Below, one piece after another: positions 13,901 to 25,900 of a stretch of 34,468 nucleotides of DNA. Both the position numbers and the translations under genes were made by a program. The DNA is from Strongylocentrotus pallidus. Its lineage: Eukaryota > Echinodermata > Echinoidea > Camarodonta > Strongylocentrotidae. The stretch is taken from assembly GCA_030265145.1 (NCBI GenBank), contig JARBES010000117.1:5733202-5767669 (forward strand), read 5' to 3'. Under the pieces are notes generated by a model. The model searched no databases. It saw nothing but the letters and a program-made list of their open reading frames with translations, and was not told the origin of the DNA. How positions within the stretch are numbered: the stretch's first letter is position 1; each line of letters opens with the position of its first letter.

Positions 13901-16900
13901 GAATCACTACTTTGGGGTACATGTGTAAGCTTTTGTCAAGCAATTATTTATTGCTTTCTTCTTAGATTGTATTTCAAGTGTGTGTGTATTTTGTTTTCAC
14001 TTTAACTCAAGTACACTTTCTCTTTGCACACTCTTTCCAATGCATATACAATGTATATGCATAGTTAGTATAGAGTACCATGCCTCATTCACAACTGATA
14101 TCATCATTTCTTTTTCTAATATAATATAATATATAATTAAAAGTTGTCAACTATCGTACTAGAGTGAGACCAAATACACAGGTCGCAAGAAAACAAGGAA
14201 AATTGCTCTTCTTATGTTTGTATTTGTTTATTTGTCATCATTCTTGGTGATATGGAAGAGCAAATGACCAAACACATGGCACTTGCCAAAATATACATGT
14301 ACTGTATGATATTAAAAGCAATCAAATCCCAAAGAGCAAGAGAAACTTAAAAAAAAAAAAAATCATCCTTCATAAAATTTTAGCTTATTAAAGACATCCT
14401 ATATGTTTTGACCACCAGAACTTTTTTTTTTTTTTTTTTGGGGGGGGGGGGGTTACCATATAATCACTTTATATTACATTTCTTTTTGTTAACAATATTT
14501 TCATATTCTGCTGCCTTATACACAAGAAGAAGATCACCTTACAAGTTTAAACTGTGTTCTCATTCCAAGGCCCCACCCTGTGGTCAAAGTAAACCTAGAA
14601 TTTGTAAGCTGAAACCGGTGTTGATAATATAAATACACATGTAAAGGATATCAGCATCAAACCCATGCATACACGTACGGAGCAAAATACATCTTGGTGA
14701 TAAGTCCCCTATAAAAAACATTCCCAACACTTTTCCATCAAGTAATTGCGTTACTCACTTTCTAAACTCAATTCACTTTCTAGGACCCCATCCTGTAGTT
14801 GAAGCCAAACTAGATTGTGAAGCAACAACCATTGCAGTTAGCTGGAAGAAACCCGAAGAAGGAACGATGACCGGATACAGGGTGACATGTCTCACAAAGG
14901 AAGAGGTGGAAAAGGAGGAGAATAAGGAGAAAGAAGGTAAAGAAGAAGAGAATAATATGATGTCTGTTTCATCATATCGGTGTTTCAAAAGAGATTTCAA
15001 AATTGTCATGCCAAAATCCATTATAGCAGTTACCAAGTCATATATAAAGGACAAATATTTTACATTTAGAGTCTTCATGATGTTCAAATTTCACTTCGGA
15101 ATGTTTTTTGGATTTTTAAAGTTTATACCAAAGAAGAAATCCAGCTTTCTTCTTTTTCTCTGCATTGTATTCTTCAACTGTATAAAAGATACAGTGTATC
15201 AGAATAATGCCTGTTTTATGACCTTGATGCATTTGTTCATGTTTGTCTATGCTTTTAGACATCTAGGGCCCCGTCTTATATAGGAGTTATGATTGATTAC
15301 AAATAATTTGCAATTTATATCAACCGCATCTCCTGTCTGGTTATAGTACAGGGATGCAACTAATATAATTTGCAAGTTATATGTAAACAATCACAACTCT
15401 TTTATAAGAAAGGGGCCCAGAACTAAACATGAAATACACGTACACATAATGTTTTCCTTGTAAACTGTAACTCCACTTTTCCAGGTACTGACCAATCAGA
15501 GAAAGAGTTGCAAAACAAGGATGACCCAGCAGCAGACCCAGCAGCCAACCAACCATTAGGGGTCACCAAGCAGGTCAGAGCAGATGTCTTCACAGCAAAG
15601 TTCTTTGACCTTGATCCAGAGATGGAGCACGTGGTTAGGATCTGGACTTTATCGGATGGTGTCGAGAGTGAGATAGTGGAGCTAACAGACAAGACTAGTG
15701 AGTAGAGATAGGGTTAGGGTTAGGGTTAGGGTCAATTTTTTTTAACTGGACCCAAAGACGGATCACATGGTTAGGATCTGGACCTTACTGGATGGTGCAG
15801 AGAGTGGGATGGTGGAGGTAATGGACAAGACTAGTGAGTAGAGATAGGGTTAGGGTTAGGCTCTTTGACCTCAACCCAGAATCGGATCACGTAGTTAGGA
15901 TCTGGACCTCACTCGATGATAAACACAAAGACTAGTGAGTAGAGATAGGGTTAGGGTTAGGGTAATTTCTTTGACCCCGACCTCAAAACGAATCAGGTGG
16001 TTAGGACCTGTACCTTACTGGATGGTGCAGAAAGTGAGATGGCGGAGCTGTCAGACAAGACTAGTGAGTATACATAGGGTTAGGGTTAGGGTAAGGTTCT
16101 TTCACCTCAACCCAGAGACGGATCACATAGTTAGGATCTGGGCCTTACTTGATGATACAGACACGACTAGTGAGTAGAGAAAGGGTTAGGGTAAAGTAAT
16201 TGACCTTGATCCAGAGACGGATCACATAGTAGGAATTTGGACCTTACTGGATGGTGCAGAGAGTGAGATGATGGAGGTAATGGACAAGACTAGTGAGTAG
16301 AGATAGGGCCTGATATGGGTTATTGTCAGGGTTAGGGTAAAGTTATGTTACCTGGACACAAAGATGGAGCATGTTTGTGCACTGCCTTTCAAATAACAAA
16401 ATGAACATGGATATTCTATTTGTAGCACTGCAGGGAAGTACGTAGGGTTTGATTATGTGCAGTATATTTCTCTAGAAGTATTTCCTTATAATTGAAGCAA
16501 TGTTGTTCACTTTGTATGAAATTCAGTGCCCCACTATGAAAGCAAAGTACTTTTACCTGTCACAAATCTCTTATTTTTTTCTTCTTCTATCTCTCTTACC
16601 CTTTTCAAATTGAAATTTCAGAGCCTGATATCAAAGAAACTGGTAAGTAAACATTTGTTGGTTTTTATGCTGACAGAATACTCTATAGACTTCAGTATTA
16701 AGAATTTGCAATCTATTTTATCCATAAAAATGTTATTTTGAATGATCAGCTCTTGGATCCTCTTTACATTACATATAGTTCAATGTTTCTTGCCTGAAGA
16801 TGTATGTCGGACAGCCATCCACACTTTGGACAACATTCATCATTCTAAATTGTGATTAGATTCTTTTGTGAAATGATGATATCCATGTACATGTATACAG

Positions 16901-19900
16901 ACAACACATTTTATATTATATAACCATTTGAAAAAATCAATGTACATTCAATGCCAGTGAAAGGACGAAAGGAAAAATTTCATTTACAATATGTTTGAAG
17001 GTTTTTCTACTAATAGTACATGTATATAACTTAAAAGAAAGGAAAGCAGATTAATCTGAAGTAAAATTTTCTTGCAATGTTTAACAGACGGTGAGTGGAC
17101 GGTAACCGTCGTTACTCATGAGGATTCTAAGCCTTCCCACAATGCCTTGGTGGAGCTGGTGGTTTATGGGAAGGATGGCAAGTCTGATCCTCTCCTACTC
17201 AACAAGGAAAGGAAAGAGGATGGATGCTTTGAGCCTGGCAAGACAGAGAGCTTTGATGTAAGTTAACATCATTATATTGTTCTTCTTCTCTTCCTTCTTT
17301 CCCTTCTTTTTCTCCTTCTTCTTTTTCTTCTCCTTCATCGTTTTCTTCTTCCGTTTCTTCTCCCTCTTCTTCCTTTTCTTCTTCTTTTTCTTCTTCTCCT
17401 TCTTCTCTTTCTTCATCTTCTTTTTCTCCTCCTTCTCCTCCTTCTCTCCTTCTTCTCATTTTTCTTATTCTCCTATTTTTTTCTTTTTCTCCTCCTTCTT
17501 TTTTTCTTCTTCTACTTACCCTTCTCCTTTTCTTGTTCTTCTTTTTTTTAATTTTTATTGTAGCAGTTATTATTACATTCATTTTTTTTAAATAATGTTT
17601 TTGCCAATTACAATTAGTTGTATATACATGTACATGTACTTTTACAAAAGAGAAAAATAGCATATATGGATTGTTAGGAGGATACATGCAGACCTGAGTC
17701 TACATTTATCAAACCTTACTAAACCTAATTGTCAACTAAATTTGTGCTATAGCCTATGCCATTAGTNNNNNNNNNNNNNNNNNNNNNNNNNNNNNNNNNN
17801 NNNNNNNNNNNNNNNNNNNNNNNNNNNNNNNNNNNNNNNNNNNNNNNNNNNNNNNNNNNNNNNNNNNNNNNNNNNNNNNNNNNNNNNNNNNNNNNNNNNN
17901 NNNNNNNNNNNNNNNNNNNNNNNNNNNNNNNNNNNNNNNNNNNNNNNNNNNNNNNNNNNNNNNNNNNNNNNNNNNNNNNNNNNNNNNNNNNNNNNNNNNN
18001 NNNNNNNNNNNNNNNNNNNNNNNNNNNNNNNNNNNNNNNNNNNNNNNNNNNNNNNNNNNNNNNNNNNNNNNNNNNNNNNNNNNNNNNNNNNNNNNNNNNN
18101 NNNNNNNNNNNNNNNNNNNNNNNNNNNNNNNNNNNNNNNNNNNNNNNNNNNNNNNNNNNNNNNNNNNNNNNNNNNNNNNNNNNNNNNNNNNNNNNNNNNN
18201 NNNNNNNNNNNNCATTGGAGACATCTACAAGATTCGTATCGGATATCATGACAATGCATTGTGGGAAGGTTGGCATCTGAAAGAGGTACGTACATTCATT
18301 TGTCGTTTTATTCCATCAAATTTCCATGAATGTTGTACATTTTTGCAAAACTCCATAATTTTCCAATTTGATTTGTAATTGGAAGAGAGATCATTGTTAA
18401 CAATTGTGAACCTGAAATTCCAGTGCTTAAAATCATTACTCTATACAATTTTGATATTTGATTTTGCATGATACAGACTGTATAACCATTTTCATTCTCA
18501 TTTGCAAAAATATTAAACAGGGCCTCTTAACCCATTGTCTACTGGAATCTGGTGGCCCCTGTATTAAGCCTATGGGAATGAGAGAATTCAGTTGTCAACG
18601 GGTTTATAAACACTGTCTACTGTATTATTTCCATTCTTGTATTCAAGGTCCACATGGAGGACAAACACACCAAAGAGAAACTGGACTTTGCTTTTGACCG
18701 ATGGATGGACAGAGGTCAAGATGACCAAGATATCTTCAGAGAGCTACCGGTCAAGAAAGAAGACCAGGAATCTCTACCAGGTATGAAAGACATTTACATA
18801 ATCTTTGGATCTCGTGGGGCTTGGACACTGATCAAGGTCTTGTTTCATAAAAGTTGTTAACAATAACAAGTTCCAAAAACTGTTATAAGCTACTGAAATC
18901 AAGGAATTTGATTGGCTGAGAGCAAATTTGTCACAAAAATTTGGCATCTGTTATTGATAACAAGTTTTATGAAACAGGTCTCTTGTATTCACATGACAAC
19001 GATAGAGTTCCCGCTGAATTTGTATGGCCCAATAGGAAAGAAGTCAGCCCTTGATGTTTTGTATTGTATCCATACAACATAACCATTGGATGATGGGCTA
19101 CAGTAGCCTTTAAAGGTAATACAAAGTTTTGGTACATGTATAGTATGTGGTCATGAATTTGGTTCAAATGAACATATTGGAAGCATATGCGATTTTAAAA
19201 TACCATGGAATGGCCTTAGGCGCTATTTGAAATATTTGAAATTTACTGGGAATACCGGTAAAGTTTTTATTATTAAATTTCTCGAAAGCAGAAATGTTTT
19301 AAGGGCTAATTTTCTAGTGCTTATAATACAACCACAGGGGCATCCACATATATCAAAATTTTAAAGAATTATTATCAATCCAATTTTCAAAATTTCCCAA
19401 AAGCTTTACATTACCTTTAATGTGTAAAATTTCTCTTCTTTTCCTGTGTTGCATTCTATGTTAAAACTAAAACATTCCTGTAACAACTGTTCATTTCAAG
19501 AAATTTCAGAGTGGACAGACGTTGAAATTTTAAACTCCCTCCATCAGGGAAATATATATCACCTCTGTGAATGAGAGGTCTTGGTTACCACCCACACTTT
19601 TCAAATATCTGTGCCCTGGGAGGCAAATTTTATCACTAATTCTCCTCCCAAACCAATTTGGATGATGTTTTATAGCCCATCTTCTGAGAAATCCTGAATA
19701 GGATGGTGTTTCATCAGCTTGGATAGGAGTTTGCTGCTAGCACATGAATGAACTATGGCATCTTTATTCTTAATTGACCAGTTCCATGTTTTGGCTCCAA
19801 ACAGACAATTTTTTTTATTTGTCCTATGAACATGTATCTTTCTCTCTCTCTCTCTCTCTCCCTTTGTGTCTCTATCTGTCTGTCTTTCTCTCTCTCTCTC

Positions 19901-22900
19901 TTTCCCTCATCATTTCTTGTCTATTGTATCCCTTCCATCTCTTTCAGTTGAGGTATACTACATCTCTGTTCATACCGGTGACCGATGGGCGGCCTACACC
20001 GACGCCCCTCTTTGGGTGATCCTACATGGGGAGAACGGAGACACCGGTAAAAGGGTTCTCTACCACTCACAGGATAAGGAGGACAAATTCATTCAGAATC
20101 AGGTGAGATAAAGGTTTTAATAAATCAAAACCTGCATAGAAAGACCACTTTAAAGCCACACTGTACTACTTGTAGGTACTTGCTCCCTCTATATAGAAAA
20201 CTTCCCAAATCGGTGCCTGTTGGTCCCCCGTGATCCTCTTTTTCTTATGTTAATTGAGAGCTGAGTTATTGAGATAGCCACCTGTCACAGTGACCTCGCT
20301 GGCTAGCTGGGTGGTCTAATCCCTTCTGGCTGAACTAGTAAAGCCGGTCTTTAATACAGGAAACCAGAAAGTGGTCTTTATGTACAGGTGTATATGCTCC
20401 ACATGAGCTTGAAAATTATATGAATAGTTTAAGTGCTTTTAGTTTTAAGTTTTGAGCGTCAAGTAAAGCCTGGCTGGAATTCTCCCCAGGGAGTGGAGAT
20501 TGTGCACACACTGTGAGCGGACAAGTATTGAATCCAATGACCGGGGTAATAATAGATCTGTAAAGCGCTTAGAGACATCATACACTGTAGATGTATCAAG
20601 CGCTGCATAAAAGCGAAATTATTATAATTATTATTAATTTAAATATGAATAGCTGTAAACATGATACCGATCATGTCCTGTAATTCTTCTTGTTACTTTA
20701 GGTGGATACTTTCAAGGTAGAAGCAGTATCTTTAGGTGAGGTCACCACAATGGAGATAGGCCATGATGCAAAGGGTTACGGTAAGCTGATTTGTTTCTCC
20801 CTTGCTCTCATGTTAGACCCATGGACCTACAGTTCCATATGGGAGTGCAGGGATACATGTACCTTCCCCCCCTTTCACATCACCCTCGTGTGTGTGTGTG
20901 TAATTGGCTTTTACACACGTGTGTCAGTCAGATAGGATTATTTACGTCTGGGGACCAACCTTTAACGTCACCCATACAAAAGACGTGACTCAGTTTCGAA
21001 CCGGGGTTGCCTGAGTCAGTTTGTAGGCGAAGACAGAGAGCTGACCAAGTGAACGTGCTGCTAGACCAACTCATATCTCCCTCCTTTTTAACATTTCACT
21101 TTATCTCTACTGAGATCCCATTTGGATTGATATGTTTCACTCCCGAAGAAATTCTTTTGATTCTTTATTCTGTTTATAGCTGATGCTGTTACCCAAAGAC
21201 ATTTCTAGTTCATAATTATACTTTTCAAAAGACTCCAAAGTCTTGTTATAGATGTTTATAAATGATTTAGCACGGAGACATCATTTTAAAAACACAAGTA
21301 TGTTATGATAAGAAGCTTGCTCTTTGAAAAAATTTGAATTAAATTATTCTCCTTTTGAATATACACATGCATATATTTACCAAGATTTTTAATAATTCAT
21401 CTTGGCTTGAGAGAGTCCACAGGAGTGGACAAAAGCTTGCCTTCCAAATTGTAAGATTGGTAGAAGCTTGAACTACATGTTATAAATACCCCAACCACTG
21501 AAAGTTTTCTGTATCAATAATTTATCTGTTTTTTTTTTTTCTTCTGGTAAATGTCAGGTGCTGGAATATACCTAGATCATGTAACGTTGAGAGAAGGGGA
21601 GGAATCAGACACTGCATATCTATTCCCTGTTAATAACTGGCTAGATGATCACATCAGTGATAAGAAGACACACAGACAACTCAAACCTATAGGTGAGAAA
21701 TCAATCATCTGATATCTAACGTATGCTCCACCGATATTTGCTCTTATAAATGTAAGGCTACCTAGGAGAAATTTCAAATGTTTAAACATATTTGTGGCTT
21801 ACACTCAGTAAATAAGATCAATTGATCGATCTGTTGTTGAAAAACATGTCAGAAAAAATCTTTTAACCTGCCATCTTCTGCTTGCCGGGCAGCAACTCCA
21901 ACACCAGGCCATCACTAGTCCATGGCACAGTCACGATCTTATTTACTGGGTGTAAGCCACGGATATTTGCTCTGTTGATATTTGGTTCAGGCTTTATTTT
22001 GTCAAAGAGGTAGAGTTAGGGATGCGAATGTATTTAGGTTACTTGTGTTGAAATTGTGTTTTAGGTTGTTACGGTTACAGTTGGGATTGCATCACATGGA
22101 CTTCGGAATTTGTAAAATCTATTTTTGGAGCAATTGTTGTTGGAAATAATGTCATGCATTCCGGAAATCTGTCATTTTTAGCTATGTCAGATGAAGTTTG
22201 AATACTGTCTATATGTATGTCATTTATTAAAAAACATTTCCTTCCCATCAGTTATATCTCAGATATCTCATTGGTTCGCAAATAAGAATCTGAAATTCGT
22301 ATTGCTCTCCATTTTTACAGTTTTTCAGAGAAGTTTGACATTATTCTAGAAATCTTCTTTCTTCTCTCTCATACAGGCAAGCAATCAACTAAAGAAAGCG
22401 ATAAGACACAAGAGGACGCCAAGCCAGAATCACGTAAGTATTCTCCTAGGCTAACGTCGTTAGGGTAGTGTATTGGTAGTGTTTGTCTATGAACTTATGG
22501 TTTGTTTTACCATCTTCAATACTCATTTGCATGTCCTTATGTTAAGAAATAGGGTTAAAAGACAAATTTGTTCTCATATTGACACACAGATGCGCATTTG
22601 TGAAAACCAACAACATTTGTACATGTACATGAACTTCTAAATAACAGCTCCATATTCTTTAGAGAATCTGTTTTTAATTCATGTTAAATGTTCTTGGTCA
22701 TTGGCTGTGTCCATAGGAAATGAAAATAATTTTGTTAAAGATGTTCAAGCGGGGGTATATAGTCGTTCGTGAGTAGGCAACTTGGCGAACACTGAGCCAA
22801 TGGGTATAACGCTCCCTTACGGACGTACGCATAAGGGGACAATAGTACGCATGGTGGCGTAAAACCTGTTGGCTCAGTGTGCTGCCCTCTATATACTCAT

Positions 22901-25900
22901 GCATGAGCAACTTTAATGTCATAGCCGTCAGAAGTGTTATAAAGTTTTCCTTTGCTCACTAAAACATGTGTCTGTTTTTCCAGAGGGTAACTGGACGGTG
23001 TTCATGAAGGTCAGCGAAGATTCTCCGACCACCTTCAAAGCCAATCTCTACCTGACCATCTATGATGGTATCACCGCATCAAGGCCGCATCAGATCACTC
23101 TAGATGATGACTTCACTCCAGAACAAGAGATAGAAAGCTCGGTAAGATCATTTATTTCAAAAGTTTTATGCACGGTTTCTACTGATATTGAACCCATATT
23201 CATTATCCCATTTAATATTTGACAGTTTATATTCTAAAAACCATGACATGTCATTACAGAAACAATAAAATAAGTATTCTAATTAACAAAAATGCTACAG
23301 TTGATTGATCTTGTTACCTTCTCAATTGCATTATGCCTAAGTGAAAACCTACAAATATTTGCAATGTGAAACTTTCACAAATTGTTAATGATGACAGTCA
23401 ATCTCCCGCAAAAACACTTATGCAAATTAGTAAATTTAACTGTTGTAATTAACATGTAATTATTTGTAAGTGGACTATTCTAAGTACAAACCTTTCATGA
23501 ACCCAGACCACTTCCAAATTTATGAATTGAATTGTTGTAATAGCTATAAACAGATCTAAAACAGAGTGAAAAGTCCTTCAGTACCATCAGTATTGATAGA
23601 ATTCGAGGGAAAAAAAAATCAATTACTGCTATTTCTTTAAAGCAGTCGCCCAAAGAAAATTCATGACAACTGATAATTAAAATGTTTGGTGGCTACCTGT
23701 TTCTCGCATGTGACGTCACAAATGTTGACGCTCTACGGACGACTGCTGAAGGCAGAAAATCTGGATCTCAAAATTAACAATTTTGAGAGATGATTACTGC
23801 GGGCCCCAAACATATTTTGAAGAGGAAAGTTGTTATATTTGATCAGTAAGGCTTCCCCTTTGCAATGACGTGAATTTTGCATAAATTCAAAACAGTTTTG
23901 ATTCTTCGGGTGACTACTCTAAGTAAAACTACCAAGTTACCATCCTTGTTTTTCTCTGTTGCTTTACCTCCTTTCAGATGAAGATGGAAGATATCAAGAG
24001 CATCTCAAAGATCAGACTGGAGCATGATAACGCAGGAGGAGGACAGCTCATTTACATAGATACAGTGAGTTACTATGGAGACTCAGGTCATCAACAGCTT
24101 TGCAAAAACATATACATATGCATATTAAAGGCAACGTTTAACAATGTTCAATCTGAGATGCATGGCTCTACGTGTTATCAGTGTCTGTGATAAGGTGTAA
24201 TATTGAAGCCCCTAAAAAAATTGCGCTTCAAAATGATCATGAAGTGCCTCAAAAAAGTAAAAATATTTGAGTGACCGGTTTTACCATACTCATTTTCCCC
24301 AATAGACTGTAGAGTTATAAAAATCGTTAAGGAAACAAAAAATAAAATTTTGATTTCCAATAATAAACATCTTGATAATCAGATCAAAACACTTACACTA
24401 AGGCTGATATGTAGTGATATTGGTTCAATATTTACTTTTACCTTTATCCAAGTTTCTGGAAGAATGCTGTCATCATATAGTCAGGCCACCACTTCTAGTT
24501 AAGATGTAATATTTTTCTAATATGCAGTGATAAAGCCTGGAATCTGCTGAAAATGAAGTGAGCTATAATGAGAACCAACACCAACGAATGTAAACAATCT
24601 TCTTTTTTCTCCATGTTGACTTTTATTCACACTGTGTTGTGTATTGCCAGAACTTTCAGGCATTTGATTTTAACGTTGGTTCTCCTTTGCCACAGATCCG
24701 TCTGGTAGACAAAGACACTGGTGAGGAGCTCACATACAGGTTTGACTTCAGGCTAGGAGAGGATGAGAAGACTGGTGCATCATCATTAGTCAAGGAGGTT
24801 CCCACATTGAAAGATGGTCAACAACCATTACCAGGTATGCATGTAAAACAGGTCACCATTCTGAAAGTCTTATACATGATGTTTCAAAATTTCAAAATAG
24901 AATAATTTTATTGTCCAGCTCAAAATAATGCATACGTACAGACTTTGCAAATTGATTGGCGAAATCATAATTTTTTTCTGTTAAATGCTCAAACATTCTC
25001 ACTACAATGTATACACATACTGTGAAATAAAATTATTTGTAATACGAAAGTTGAGTGATTTGCTTGCGGTGGCCAAGTCTTCAAATCCCTTGTGGTATGA
25101 TTCAACTCTTTTCCAGAAACTTCCATGATATCTTTTTCTGATAGGGCTTACTTTTTGCTTGGTATTCCATGACCACAAGCCAGGCTTCATTTGTTTCATG
25201 TAGTTTTACTCTTTAACCTGGATGCCCTAAATGAAAGAAGAGAAAAAGAAAACTTGCAAATTCATGAAAGTTTCTTGCTCATGAAAGTTCCTGGTATCAC
25301 AGCACTTTGTCAATTATGATTGTTTTTCTTGATCAGTCGTTGAATATGAGGTGAAGACGAAAACCAAAGATGAGGCAGGATCTTGGAGCAATGCCAACGT
25401 GCACATCAGGCTGGTGGGTGATGCAGGGGATACCGGTGTAAGACATCTATGGAAGCCTGAGGTAGAGAATGCCTTTCAGCATGGACAGGTAAGGTTACCA
25501 TGGTGAAGAGGGCGGGAGGAGAAGGAGGGGGTTGATGTTGATGTTTATGTAGATGGCAAGGTGATGGGGATGGTGGTTTTGATGTTAATATTGTTGTATG
25601 TATGGAGTTGGTATGATTAGATACCAATGTAAGAAATCTATGGAAGTCTAACCGAGAGACTGCATTCAAACGGGAAAGGTTTGGTAACCATGGTGATAAT
25701 AGTGACGTTGATGTAGAGGATGTTAATTTTGATGTTAAAGTGGGTATTGATGATGTTGATGTGATGGCGAGGGTGAGGGTGAGCGTGGGGTATGGATGCG
25801 GGTGAGGGTAAGGGTAATGGTGTGGGTGAGGGTGAGGGTTAGTAGGGTAAGAGTGTGGGTGAGGGTGATGGTGAGCGTTAGGGTGAGGGTGAGGATGATG

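Larger units (their letters stand above)
12560..14783 (+). other. Intron 10 with MITE, homopolymers and a pseudo-exon
   Basis: 2.2-kb intron. It holds the fold-back element at 13117-13440, a poly-A run near 14348-14361, an abrupt T18/G13 junction at 14422-14452 (possible sequencing trouble spot) and a decayed FN3 start at 14569-14609. No functional exon is seen. Confidence 0.55.
18781..19947 (+). other. Intron 16 with two MITE-like elements and a CT microsatellite
   Basis: Elements are listed at 18834-18984 and 19110-19420. A (CT)n tract lies at 19840-19907. Nothing else is recognised. Confidence 0.6.

Noticed and set aside
15935-16177. 80-codon frame in the exon-12 tail array as a new exon
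   Set aside because: It is in a different frame from the exon-derived units and runs through TTAGGG repeats.
17195-17687. KEKE-like minus-strand frame and Phe/Ser-rich plus frame in the pyrimidine tract
   Set aside because: Low-complexity tract within intron 14. It resembles the gene's KEKE inserts only by composition and lies on the wrong strand.
17754-18295. Open frames spanning the N run
   Set aside because: Made of unknown residues; only 18213-18285 has real coding evidence.
23643-23921. Another MITE with AGTCGCCC-type ends
   Set aside because: The inverted match is only ~20 bases with several mismatches and the arms do not extend.
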